From contig CANMGT010000003.1 of assembly GCA_947497495.1 (NCBI GenBank), forward strand, positions 62,001-126,000: DNA of 64,000 bases. Reading direction: 5' to 3'. The DNA is from an uncultured Lentibacter sp. (GTDB taxonomy: Bacteria > Pseudomonadota > Alphaproteobacteria > Rhodobacterales > Rhodobacteraceae). Made by a program: the position numbers and the translations under genes. The notes beneath the pieces are model-generated. The model made no database searches, was not told the origin of the DNA, and saw nothing but the letters and a program-made list of their open reading frames with translations. Shown piece after piece: positions 54,201 to 63,237 of this stretch (position 1 is its first letter; each line of letters opens with the position of its first letter).

Positions 54201-57200
54201 CTTTAGCCGCCCGCGGCATTCAGCCAACGCGTGTCGCGCATTTCTGGCTTGTGACTGACAATGAACAACACCGCGCGGGTTCCAGCTTTTTCCATAGAAA
54301 CCAAGAGCAGGGCTTTTATGCATTGCTGTTTTTGGCGCAAGCGATGTCAGCTGCGGACTGGCCACCCGTCGCGATAACCGCGTTCACGACTGGGGCTTGC
54401 AGCGTGCGTGGCGAGGCTTTGGCCTACCCGGAGAAAAGCACGGTGACGGGCCCAATCAAGCTGATCCCTCGCGAGATGCCGGGTGTGACTGCGACAGCGC
54501 TTGACATTGTTTTGCCGCCCTTGGCACGTAAGGGGACGCGCTTTGAGGCGCTCACACCCTTGGTGCTCGAGGAGATGCTGGCCGAGCCGGCCAATACGAT
54601 AGCGGCCTTGCGGGGAGAACGGCGCTATGAGCGGGTTTTCAACCCCATGTTGCTGCCCGAAAGTGCGCAGGCTGATCTTCCGCTGCGCGACAAGGGTACC
54701 TACCTGATCACCGGTGGTTTCGGGGGCATCGGGTTGACCTTGGCTGAAAGCCTCGTGCGCAGCCATGAAGCGCGCATCGTATTGATGGCCCGCACACCGC
54801 TGCCGCCGCGCACAAGTTGGGAGGCGCATAAGCTGCGCCACGGTTCGCATGATGGAGTGTCACGGCGTATTGCCGCTGTCGAGAAACTCGAGAACCTTGG
54901 CGGGCAGGTCCTGGTTGTCGCAGGAGATGTCGCCAACATTGAAGACATGCGAAGCGCGCTGGAAAAAATGCAGCTTAGGTTTGGGGAAGTGCACGGGGTG
55001 ATCCACGCTGCGGGGATGATCAACGACGCCCCGATGCTTGGCAAAACACCAGCTGATATCGAGGATGTTTTTACACCCAAGTTGCATGGCACCGAAGTGC
55101 TGGGCGAGTTGTTCCCAGATGGCGCACTCGATTTCCTGGTTCTGTTCTCATCGACCTCGACTATCACAGCTCCTGTCGGGCAGGTTGACTATGTCGCTGC
55201 AAACGAGTTTCTGAACGCCTATGCGACGATGCGTGCGGGCGACAAGACGCAGGTGTTGTCGCTCAACTGGGGGATATGGGCCGACGTCGGCATGGCGGCA
55301 GATGCGCTCGGGCTGACCAAGGAAGAGCCCGACCAACGCCAGCAAGACATAAACGCCTCTCTGATTGATGTTGCCACGTTTGATGTGAACGGCAACCGGC
55401 TCTTCAAGTCAGAGTTGAGTACAGAACGCTGGATATTGGGCGAACACCGCACGAAGCAAAACCACGCCTTGATGCCTGGCACAGGCTATCTGGAGCTGGC
55501 CGCTGAAGCCCTCGTAGCACAGGGTGAAACAGGGGCGTTTGAGCTGCGCGATCTTTACTTCTTACGGGCGCTTGATGTTGCGGATGGCGAGCGGCGCGAG
55601 ATGCGCGTGACTCTGAGCCGAACCGATACCGGCTATGATTTTAAAGTTCAGTCCGCGCGCGAGGTTGATCGGCGTGTCGGGTTTGAAACGAATGTTACGG
55701 GCACAATCGTTTTGTCCGACATGACACAGCCTCCTGCGCTTGATTTTGCACCAATCGCTGAGCGTTGCACAGAATACGATTTGGCGGAGGAGGGACGCAC
55801 ATTGCGCTCCCCTCAAGAGGAACATCTCAATTTCGGCCCACGCTGGCGCGTCTTGAAAGAAACCGCGATTGGCGATGGTGAAGGGCTTGCACGGCTTGTT
55901 TTGCCTGCTGCGGCACAGGCAGACGTGTGCCGTCTGCACCCGGGCTTAATGGATCTTGCGACAGGCTGGGCCATGAAGCTTGTGAAGGGCTACGCGCCAA
56001 GTCACCTATGGGTGCCCGTATCTTACGAGGCCTTGCGCGTGTATCGCGACTTGCCAGATGAAGTCGTGAGTTGGGTGCAAAACGCGGGTGAAAACCGTGC
56101 GGACGCAGGGGCTGCGAGCTTTGATGTGGTTTTGTGCGACACAAGCGGCGAAGTCTGCGCAGAAGTGCGCGGCTTTTCGATAAGACGCTTGGATGAGGTC
56201 GAAGGCTTTGCGATAGCGCCTCTCAAGTCATCTGATCTGACCTTTCCAGACCAAGAAGCAAAGCGCCCGGTTTCTCCCGCCGAAGAGCGCTTGCGGCATA
56301 ATCTCAGTCAGGGGATCACTGCCTCTGAAGGCGCTGAGGCCTTTCGCCGCGCGCTTGCATTGGGCAAGCCGCAAGTGGTTGTTAGCTCGCTTGATTTGGC
56401 GGGGCTTGTTACCCAAGCCAAGGCCAGTGCAAGCCAGCAGGTCAGCGAGGTTCAAACCTTCCAACGCCCCGATCTGGACACTGAGTATGTCGCGCCAGAG
56501 GGGGCAGTTGAGCAGAAGCTAGCCGAGTTTTGGAGCGCATTGCTCGGTGTGGAGCAGGTTGGCGCTGAAGACAATTTCTTTGATCTTGGCGGCCATTCCC
56601 TCATCGCAGTACGTCTGTTTGCGCAGGTAAAAAAGGCTTTTGACGTTGAGTTTCCGATATCAGTTTTGTTTGAAGCGCCGACAATTCGAAAATGCGCCGA
56701 ACTGATAGGTGCACAAGGAGTTGATCTGGGCTTGTCTGAAGGTTCGGGCAAAGAAGCCCCTCGCGCGCCTGAACGTCGGTTCACACATCTTGTTCCGATG
56801 CATCAGGGCGAAGGCGGGCCGCGCAGGCCCTTCTTCCTTGTTGCGGGGATGTTCGGCAACGTGCTGAACCTGCGCCATCTCGCTAACCTTTTGGGAACCG
56901 ACCGCCCGTTCTACGGCATGCAAGCGCGTGGACTTTACGGCGATCAAGAACCTCACCGCTCTATCCCTGAGGCGGCGGCGGACTACTTGAAAGAGATCAA
57001 GCAAGTGCAAGCAAGCGGCCCCTATATGCTCGGCGGGTTCTCCGGCGGCGGCATCATAGCGCTTGAGATTGCACAACAGCTTCATAATGCTGGCGAAGAA
57101 GTGCTGATACTGGCCATGCTCGACACGCCTTTGCCGCAGCGTCGCCGACTTGAACTGACAGATCGTTTAATGATCCAGATGCAGGAACTCAAAGCAGGTG

Positions 57201-57655
57201 GGCCGCTTTACCCGTTCAAGTGGCTCGCCCGGCGCGTTGCCTGGGAGTTTCAGAAGCGAACAGCCCAAACACAAGCCACAAGCACTGGCGAAGTCGCCTT
57301 CCATAATTCCGAGATTGAAGCCGCCTTCCTTGAGGCCGTAGCCAGTTACCCCGTCAAGCACTGGTCAGGGTCGCTCGCGCTTTTCCGCCCACCTTTGGTT
57401 GGGGCGTGGAAAGTTTCAAACGGTGCGTGGGTTAGCTCGGAGCGCAGTTATGTGACGTCGGACAATGACTGGACGGCGTATGCACCGCTCGTGCAGGTTT
57501 TCGAGGTGCCCGGAGATCACGATTCAATGGTGCTAGAACCAAATGTGCGCGTCCTAGCTGCCCGTTTGAAACGCTGTATTGAAGATGCCGAAAATCCTGC
57601 GGCCCGTGCCGCGCGGGTGGCGGCGCTTCCGAGTCATGTTGAAAAGGCGGGTTAA
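51209..57655 (+). CDS. Type I polyketide synthase, order KS-AT-KR-DH-ACP-TE
   Basis: A 2148-residue single-module PKS. Ketosynthase about 13-445 with Cys186 (LQTACSTS), His322 (ECHGTG) and His362 (NIGHLD). Acyltransferase about 540-830 with Ser634 in GHSMGE; the substrate motif reads IAAH (733), neither the usual HAFH nor YASH, so malonyl-CoA is only likely. Ketoreductase: structural half about 930-1110, then GGFGGIG (1169) and catalytic Ser1315/Tyr1328. Dehydratase-like domain follows, about 1405-1665, with His1413 and Asp1582, but the Gly of H-x3-G-x4-P is missing. Carrier Ser1797 in DNFFDLGGHSL. Thioesterase with Ser1945 in GGFSGGG and a late GDHDSM histidine. ATG 51209 follows GGGGGTG; ATG 51161 lacks any site. 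Confidence 0.9.
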   Translation: MSIVSTTKAYGENDIAIVGMAAHLPGAADIMQYWQNLRQGVESIRKLSTEELRNAGVPEFMIARPDFVPHAAVLDKFEYFDGDFFGFSPKESAILDPQHRQFLEVAWEAFENSGHTPESANGPVGVFAGCGMGSYFYFNICSNPDLVDDVGMFLLRHTGNDKDFLSTRVSHVFDLKGPSISLQTACSTSLVATHYAAQALLTGECDMALAGGVTIELPHGHGYVYKEGEILSPDGHCHAFDHRAEGTVFGSGAGAVVLRRMEDAVRDGDHIWAVIKGSAVNNDGAAKAGYLAPSVDGQAAAIREALAIAQTPADTIDYVECHGTGTYLGDPIEVAALTEAFQATTDETGFCRIGSVKTNIGHLDTAAGAASLIKASLALKNAEMPPSLGFEQANPTIDFEHSPFEVNDRLKPWSKTVGPRRAGVNSLGVGGTNAHVVLEEAPERSASEPSDWPFQLLTVSARSKAALEANSAALASHLRAHESESLADVAFTLKEGRRAFERRRVTVAENASEAAQLLEQNDPRRVFTHLAMDMPETVFMFPGGGAQYAGMAHDLYETEPVFAEWMDRGLDILQPRLDYDIKALWLPQPEDRAAAEETLKKPSIQLPLIMIVEYALAQLWMSWGVKPDVLVGHSMGENTAACLAGVLSFEDCIGLVHLRGRLFDTVPAGGMLSVSLPARELRQHLGDTLDLASDNAPGLSVASGPDDELAALQERLEAQDIDCQRVAIDIAAHSRMLEPILQSFGDYLRSITLKAPTMPLMSNRSGALMTDAEATDPEYWVAHLRGTILFADCIQTLGARGERIYIEMGPGRALSSLAQQNTNIRRDQVISALRHPNDDIADDKWFVAQLGRVWAMGGAFDWSQIWGDARRNRVPLPSYQFQRKPYFIEASKPQTVQAPSHLARLAEISDWGFAPHWKPTAADCNIDVLAALEDAPKQSWLVFMDDTGLASDAVQKLRGSGHQVVEVRAGDAFASDGNGGYLISPERGREGYDLLCEALAARGIQPTRVAHFWLVTDNEQHRAGSSFFHRNQEQGFYALLFLAQAMSAADWPPVAITAFTTGACSVRGEALAYPEKSTVTGPIKLIPREMPGVTATALDIVLPPLARKGTRFEALTPLVLEEMLAEPANTIAALRGERRYERVFNPMLLPESAQADLPLRDKGTYLITGGFGGIGLTLAESLVRSHEARIVLMARTPLPPRTSWEAHKLRHGSHDGVSRRIAAVEKLENLGGQVLVVAGDVANIEDMRSALEKMQLRFGEVHGVIHAAGMINDAPMLGKTPADIEDVFTPKLHGTEVLGELFPDGALDFLVLFSSTSTITAPVGQVDYVAANEFLNAYATMRAGDKTQVLSLNWGIWADVGMAADALGLTKEEPDQRQQDINASLIDVATFDVNGNRLFKSELSTERWILGEHRTKQNHALMPGTGYLELAAEALVAQGETGAFELRDLYFLRALDVADGERREMRVTLSRTDTGYDFKVQSAREVDRRVGFETNVTGTIVLSDMTQPPALDFAPIAERCTEYDLAEEGRTLRSPQEEHLNFGPRWRVLKETAIGDGEGLARLVLPAAAQADVCRLHPGLMDLATGWAMKLVKGYAPSHLWVPVSYEALRVYRDLPDEVVSWVQNAGENRADAGAASFDVVLCDTSGEVCAEVRGFSIRRLDEVEGFAIAPLKSSDLTFPDQEAKRPVSPAEERLRHNLSQGITASEGAEAFRRALALGKPQVVVSSLDLAGLVTQAKASASQQVSEVQTFQRPDLDTEYVAPEGAVEQKLAEFWSALLGVEQVGAEDNFFDLGGHSLIAVRLFAQVKKAFDVEFPISVLFEAPTIRKCAELIGAQGVDLGLSEGSGKEAPRAPERRFTHLVPMHQGEGGPRRPFFLVAGMFGNVLNLRHLANLLGTDRPFYGMQARGLYGDQEPHRSIPEAAADYLKEIKQVQASGPYMLGGFSGGGIIALEIAQQLHNAGEEVLILAMLDTPLPQRRRLELTDRLMIQMQELKAGGPLYPFKWLARRVAWEFQKRTAQTQATSTGEVAFHNSEIEAAFLEAVASYPVKHWSGSLALFRPPLVGAWKVSNGAWVSSERSYVTSDNDWTAYAPLVQVFEVPGDHDSMVLEPNVRVLAARLKRCIEDAENPAARAARVAALPSHVEKAG

Positions 57656-58663
57656 ATGGACGAGCCGCGCATACTAGCAATCATTTTAAACTACAAGACG
57701 CCTGAAATGACCTTGCAGTCTGCCGAGGCCGCTCTCGCCGCGCTTGAGGGGCTGGATGCGGAACTCGTTATTGTAGACAATGACAGCGCGGATGGTTCGT
57801 TTGAGGCGCTTTCGCAAAGTGTTGACGCCAGGGGCTGGCCAGTGCGCGTTTTGCAGTCTGGCCACAACGGTGGCTTTGGGGCTGGCAACAACTTTGGCAT
57901 TCGTGCGGGCCGATCAGACGGGAAGCCGGCGGATTTTTACTATATCCTCAATTCCGACGCCTTTCCGGACAAAGATGCGATCGTATACTTGAAGGGCTAT
58001 CTGCTCAGTCACCCCAATGTAGGCTTTGCGGGCAGCTACATTCACGGCCCCGATGGTATTGTGCATGAAACGGCGTTCCGCTTTCCTTCCGTCTTGGGAG
58101 AGTTGGAAGGGGCGATGCGTTTTGGCCCTGTCTCTCGGCTTCTGAAAAACTATATCGTGCCATTGCCCGTGCCCGAGGAAACTGTGCTGGTGGACTGGCT
58201 TGCGGGCGCCAGCATGATGATGCGTGCAAGCGTGCTCGACGAGATCGGACTTTTTGACGAGACGTTCTTTTTGTATTTCGAGGAAACAGACCTGTGTTTG
58301 CGCGCTTCCATGGCCGGTTGGCCGACAGTCTATGTGCGTGAAAGCCAAGTTGAGCACATTGGCTCTGTCTCAACAGGCATGAAGGAATGGGCGTGCGTGC
58401 CGGGCTACTGGTTTGATAGTCGATGGCACTATTTTGTAAAAAGTAACAACGTTATGTACGCTGTCCTTGCTTCGATACTTCACTTTCTAGGTGGGGCGTT
58501 TTACCGGATGCGATGCGTGCTAGAGCGTAAGCCTGCGCATATGCCACCGCATTTTCTGCGTCATTTGGCAACACATAGCTTAAAATCAGTTTTCAGACGA
58601 CAACCGCGCAGCAAAGCTCAAGCTCTTAACCAAGCGGCATCAGCGCAAGGAACTTCAAAATGA
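57656..58663 (+). CDS. Family 2 glycosyltransferase, rhamnosyltransferase (WbbL)-like, in the PKS-NRPS operon
   Basis: A 335-residue GT-A enzyme: ILAIILNYKTPEMTLQSAEAA at the start, LVIVDNDSADGS, then NGGFGAGNNFGIR, YILNSDAF (D-x-D-like), WLAGASMMMRASVLDEIGLFDETFFLYFEETDLCLR split over the conserved acceptor region. This is the WbbL/rhamnosyltransferase subgroup. A C-terminal amphipathic or membrane segment lies at about 258-280. The ATG is directly after the PKS stop and the gene overlaps the NRPS start by four bases, so it is locked into the operon. Likely role: glycosylating the PKS/NRPS product; an exopolysaccharide role is the alternative. Confidence 0.9.
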   Translation: MDEPRILAIILNYKTPEMTLQSAEAALAALEGLDAELVIVDNDSADGSFEALSQSVDARGWPVRVLQSGHNGGFGAGNNFGIRAGRSDGKPADFYYILNSDAFPDKDAIVYLKGYLLSHPNVGFAGSYIHGPDGIVHETAFRFPSVLGELEGAMRFGPVSRLLKNYIVPLPVPEETVLVDWLAGASMMMRASVLDEIGLFDETFFLYFEETDLCLRASMAGWPTVYVRESQVEHIGSVSTGMKEWACVPGYWFDSRWHYFVKSNNVMYAVLASILHFLGGAFYRMRCVLERKPAHMPPHFLRHLATHSLKSVFRRQPRSKAQALNQAASAQGTSK

Positions 58664-61600
58664 CCCTCTCAGCGATCTTCATCGGAAACGAAAGCCTTGC
58701 CCAGCAATGCGCCGAAAAGTGGCTCGGCGCAGGGCATACGATAGCGGCTCTTGTCACGCGCAACGACGATCTGCGCACATGGGGTCAGCAACGCGGTTTT
58801 CATGTGCTCAACCCAGGTTCTGGGCTTGCTGTCCGACTCGCGGGTTATAAGCCTGACTGGCTCTTGTCTGTCGCAAATCTTGATATTCTGGATGATGATA
58901 CTCTCGCAATTCCGCACCGCGGCGCGGTAAACTTTCATGACGGCCCATTGCCACGTTATGCGGGCCTCAATGCGCCTGTCTGGGCTCGCCTGAACGGCGA
59001 AAGCAAGCATGGGATCACGTGGCATCTCATTGAAAGCGGCGTCGATACGGGTGATATCGTTAGCCAATCCACGTTCGACATTTCTGCAATTGACACTGCC
59101 CTCACGCTCAATACAAAAGCCTATGAAGCGGCGTTGCGCAGCTTTGATGATGTGATCGAGCGGCTCGTGCTCGACCCTGTACCCGTCGTACCGCAAAAAG
59201 CGGACGAGCGGAGTTACTATGGTAAGTTCATGCGGCCCTCTGCTTTTGGCGCAATCAATTTTGCAGCAAGCGCGGAAGAAGTGATCGCTCTGGTTCAGGG
59301 GCTTGATCACGGCCCATATTGGAACCCGTTGTCAACTCCTTGGTTTTCTCACGGCCACCAAAAATTTGCGGTTAAAGGCGCTGTTGCGTCTGGCTTGCCG
59401 AAAGCCAGCGTAGCTGCCGGAACCGTCCTTGATGTGACGGAGCGTTCACTCACAATCGCAACGACAAGTGCACCGGTTGTTTTGAAAGATATCTGTGATT
59501 TTTATGGACAGGCCATAAAACCCAAAGACTATTTCACCAAAGGCGATGCCGTGCCCGAGCTCGGTGAAGACGACAGACTTGCTTTGGATGCGCTTCAGGC
59601 CATCACGGCGCGGGGTGACCAACATTGGCGCGCTAAACTGGCGACATTTACACGCGCGTCTCTGCCTTTGGTGAAGGCGCCAAACTCTGAGCCACATTGG
59701 CAAACCTTGGCACTTGATCTGCCGAGAGGCCTTGCAAGCAACCTGCTCTTTGAGCGTATCGCAGGTCTTGTCGCGGCGCTGAGCGAGACGGGTGTCGCCG
59801 ATCTGGCCTACGCCTGGGAGCAAACGCCTGCCGCCACGAACCACGCCTCAAACTGGGTGCCCCTGCGCTTTTCAAGCGATTTCCAAACTGCGCTAGAAAC
59901 GGCTCGAAAGCATCCGAGCTTTGCACTTGATTTGCCGCTGCGCGCTCCCGAACTGGCGCAACCTGAGCAGCCTGACATCGGTCTTTCCGAAGCGGGCGCA
60001 ATTGCGGGCTGTGCGCTCACGGTTACTCCGGATGCGCTGCACTTTGACACAACGCGCGTGAGTGCAGAACTCGCCGATCTCTGGGGGGGGCGCATAGAAC
60101 ATATTGCGGCAACTAGCGCGCTGAGAGATGCGCCGTCAGAATGGCCTCTTATGCCCACTTCCGAGCGCAACCTGACGCTTGAGACCTGGAATGCCACCGA
60201 AACACAGTATGATGATCAAGCCTGCATTCATCACTTCTTTGAAGCACAGGTGCTACGCACGCCTGACGCAGAGGCGCTGGTGTTTGAAGGCGAAACCCTC
60301 AGTTATGCGCAGCTCAACACGCGGGCCAACCAAGCGGCGCATGTTTTGCGTGACATGGGTGTGAAAGCGGGAACGCTTGTTGGCCTAGCCGTCCATCGCG
60401 GCCCACAGCTGTTGATTGGTGCACTTGGCATCCTGAAAGCGGGCGGGGCCTATGTGCCCATCGATCCAGCCTATCCGGCGGATCGTATTGCGCTATACAT
60501 TCACGACAGCGCAGCACCTGTAATTGTCACTCAGAAAACACTCGCAGCCGACCTTCCCGCAGGGGCTGCGCTACTTCTGGAGCTTGACCGCGACCCACGA
60601 CTTGAAGGCGCGTCAAAAGACAACCTAGAAGGTGGCGCAACCGCTGAAGACCTTGCCTATCTGATCTACACCTCAGGTTCGACGGGTAAGCCCAAGGGCG
60701 TGATGGTTGAACACCGCAACGTCTCAAATTTCTTCACCGGAATGGATGCGCGGATATCGCACAGTTCGGGCGGGGTTTGGCTGGCGGTCACGTCTTTGTC
60801 TTTCGACATTTCTGTGCTTGAGCTGTTTTATACGCTTGGCCGTGGCTTCAAGCTTGTGCTCGCGGGCGATGAGACCCGCACGATGGTATCTGAGGGCCGC
60901 ATTTCCATGACGGAGAAAGGCATGGACTTTGGCTTGTTTTACTGGGGCAACGATGATGGTCCGGGCAAACAGAAATATCATTTGCTTCTCGAAGGTGCCA
61001 AATTTGCGGATGCGAACGGGTTTAGCTCGGTTTGGACGCCGGAACGGCACTTCCATGCCTTTGGCGGGCCATACCCGAATCCTTCGGTGACAGGCGCCGC
61101 TGTGGCTGCGGTCACGAAAAATATTTCCGTGCGCTCGGGCTCATGCGTGACACCGTTGCACCACCCCCTACGCGTCGCGGAAGAGTGGGCTGTGATTGAC
61201 AACCTCACTGACGGGCGGGCTGGGCTGTCCATTGCTGCGGGCTGGCAGCCCGACGACTTTGTGCTGCGTCCCGAGAACGCCCCGCCAAACAACAAAACGG
61301 CGATGTTTGAAACACTTGACATCCTGCGCAAACTATGGCGCGGGGAAGCTGTCAGCTTCCCCAATGGTTCGGGCAAAGACGTCGAAGTTGTCACTCAGCC
61401 TAGGCCTGTTTCAAGGGAGTTGCCGATTTGGGTAACAACTGCTGGCAACCCTGCGACCTGGCGTGAAGCTGGCGAGAACGGCGCAAATGTACTCACACAC
61501 CTGCTTGGGCAATCGATTAACGAAGTCGGCGCGAAGATCAAAATTTACCGCGAAGCCCTTGCGGGGGCAGGGCACAACCCCGATGATTTCACAGTCACAT

Positions 61601-63237
61601 TGATGCTGCACACCTTTGTCGCCGATACCCGCGACGAGGCGCGTGAAACGGCGCGTGGCCCGATGAAAGACTATCTCAACGCCGCCGCAGGCTTGATCAA
61701 GCAATATGCGTGGGCCTTTCCTGCATTCAAGAAACCAAAGGGCGTGGACAACCCGTTTGAGCTTGATCTCGAAATCCTTGGAGAGGACGAGCTTGATGCG
61801 ATCCTTGAGTTCGCATTCGAGCGCTACTTTGAGGACAGCGGGTTGTTTGGAACGGTCGAGGACTGCCTTGATCGCGTCGAGCAGCTTAAACGCATCGGCG
61901 TTGATGAGATCGGTTGCCTGATCGACTACGGCATCGCGCCTGATGTTGTTCTTGAGGGGTTGAAGCCTTTGGCAGAAGTCCATCGCCGCACCAATGACGT
62001 GGGCGGTGCAGCCGAGGGCGACTATTCGCTCGCAGCCCAGATCGTGCGTCACGGCGTGACCCATTTGCAATGCACCCCTTCGCTTGCACGGATGCTGAGC
62101 ATCAACGAAGAAAGCCGCATGGCCTTGTCGCGGGTCAAACACCTGATGATTGGCGGCGAAGCATTGCCCGGTAACCTTGTCACGGACCTTATCGCTCTGA
62201 CCGAGGCCAATATTGAAAACATGTATGGGCCGACAGAAACGACGATCTGGTCAACGACGGAAACAGCCCGAAAACCGGAAGATACGGTGAACATAGGCCG
62301 CCCGATCTCGAACACACAGACCTATGTTTTGAACGAACTGGGCGAGCCTTGCCTCATTGGACAGCCAGGAGAGTTGTTCATTGGTGGTGCCGGCGTGACG
62401 CGTGGCTATTGGCAACGCGATGATCTCACCAGCGAGCGCTTTCGGCCAAATCCTTTTCACGCGGGCCGGATGTATTGTACGGGCGACTTGGTGCGCTGGC
62501 GTGATGACGGCCGTCTGGACTTCCTCGGACGGGCTGACAATCAAGTTAAATTGCGGGGCTATCGTATCGAACTTGGAGAAATTGAAGCGCGTTTGCACGA
62601 GCAGCCGTCTATTAGGCAAGCCGTTGTTATGGCACGGGAAGACACGCCGGGAGACTTGCGGCTTGTGGCCTATGTGGTGTCTGATAAGACGCCAGATGAA
62701 ACGGGTTTACGCAGCGCGCTAGCGCGTGATTTGCCGGAGTTTATGTTGCCCCAGCACTTTGTTCGCTTGGAAGCGTTTCCACTGACGCCCAACAAAAAGG
62801 TTGATCGCAAAGCATTGCCGCAGCCGCAAGCTGCCAAGCCCGCTGCGGCCAACGAAGGCACAATAGGTGCATTCAAATCCGATGATGCTGTTGAAGCCGA
62901 GATCATGCGCGTTTGGACCCATGTCTTGGGTGTGCAGAGCATCTCTTCGCGCGACAGCTTTTTTGATCTTGGCGGGCATTCGCTGCTTGCCGTGCAGGCG
63001 CACCGTGAAATTCGGGAAAGCTGTACGGTTCCTAGGCTTTCGATAACCGATATCTTCCGCTTCCCGACGCTATCAGCTCTGGCTGGTAGGGTGCGTGACT
63101 TGGGAGCAACCGTTGCTGGCAAGAAGGCTGAACCCGCCGCAGCGGCTTCATTGCCTACGCCCCCCGTGGTTGTTGATGAAACGATGTCGCGGCGTCGCCA
63201 AATGCGGGCTCGGCGCGAAACGGCCCGCGCGTCGTGA
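58660..63237 (+). CDS. Formylating NRPS loading protein with a monooxygenase inserted in its adenylation domain (FT-halfC-A[LLM]-T)
   Basis: A 1525-residue enzyme. Formyltransferase domain about 1-290 with Asn91 and His93 in NFHDGPLPRYAG and the Asp pair in VDTGDI (129-132). About 310-505 resembles only the C-terminal lobe of a condensation domain (DQHWRAKLATF, NHASNWVPLRF, CALTVTPDALHFDTTR, LMPTSERN); no HHxxxDG motif is present. Adenylation starts at 520: YTSGSTGKPKG (670-680) and FDISVLELF (715-723). A luciferase-like flavin monooxygenase follows at about 750-1105 (MDFGLFYWG, VWTPERHFHAFGG, LHHPLRVAEEWAVIDNL). Adenylation then resumes at 1120 with THLQCTPS, MYGPTETT (1188-1195), YCTGDLVRW and NKKVDRKAL. 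Carrier Ser1441 in DSFFDLGGHSL. No thioesterase. The A-site code was not derived. Confidence 0.92.
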   Translation: MTLSAIFIGNESLAQQCAEKWLGAGHTIAALVTRNDDLRTWGQQRGFHVLNPGSGLAVRLAGYKPDWLLSVANLDILDDDTLAIPHRGAVNFHDGPLPRYAGLNAPVWARLNGESKHGITWHLIESGVDTGDIVSQSTFDISAIDTALTLNTKAYEAALRSFDDVIERLVLDPVPVVPQKADERSYYGKFMRPSAFGAINFAASAEEVIALVQGLDHGPYWNPLSTPWFSHGHQKFAVKGAVASGLPKASVAAGTVLDVTERSLTIATTSAPVVLKDICDFYGQAIKPKDYFTKGDAVPELGEDDRLALDALQAITARGDQHWRAKLATFTRASLPLVKAPNSEPHWQTLALDLPRGLASNLLFERIAGLVAALSETGVADLAYAWEQTPAATNHASNWVPLRFSSDFQTALETARKHPSFALDLPLRAPELAQPEQPDIGLSEAGAIAGCALTVTPDALHFDTTRVSAELADLWGGRIEHIAATSALRDAPSEWPLMPTSERNLTLETWNATETQYDDQACIHHFFEAQVLRTPDAEALVFEGETLSYAQLNTRANQAAHVLRDMGVKAGTLVGLAVHRGPQLLIGALGILKAGGAYVPIDPAYPADRIALYIHDSAAPVIVTQKTLAADLPAGAALLLELDRDPRLEGASKDNLEGGATAEDLAYLIYTSGSTGKPKGVMVEHRNVSNFFTGMDARISHSSGGVWLAVTSLSFDISVLELFYTLGRGFKLVLAGDETRTMVSEGRISMTEKGMDFGLFYWGNDDGPGKQKYHLLLEGAKFADANGFSSVWTPERHFHAFGGPYPNPSVTGAAVAAVTKNISVRSGSCVTPLHHPLRVAEEWAVIDNLTDGRAGLSIAAGWQPDDFVLRPENAPPNNKTAMFETLDILRKLWRGEAVSFPNGSGKDVEVVTQPRPVSRELPIWVTTAGNPATWREAGENGANVLTHLLGQSINEVGAKIKIYREALAGAGHNPDDFTVTLMLHTFVADTRDEARETARGPMKDYLNAAAGLIKQYAWAFPAFKKPKGVDNPFELDLEILGEDELDAILEFAFERYFEDSGLFGTVEDCLDRVEQLKRIGVDEIGCLIDYGIAPDVVLEGLKPLAEVHRRTNDVGGAAEGDYSLAAQIVRHGVTHLQCTPSLARMLSINEESRMALSRVKHLMIGGEALPGNLVTDLIALTEANIENMYGPTETTIWSTTETARKPEDTVNIGRPISNTQTYVLNELGEPCLIGQPGELFIGGAGVTRGYWQRDDLTSERFRPNPFHAGRMYCTGDLVRWRDDGRLDFLGRADNQVKLRGYRIELGEIEARLHEQPSIRQAVVMAREDTPGDLRLVAYVVSDKTPDETGLRSALARDLPEFMLPQHFVRLEAFPLTPNKKVDRKALPQPQAAKPAAANEGTIGAFKSDDAVEAEIMRVWTHVLGVQSISSRDSFFDLGGHSLLAVQAHREIRESCTVPRLSITDIFRFPTLSALAGRVRDLGATVAGKKAEPAAAASLPTPPVVVDETMSRRRQMRARRETARAS

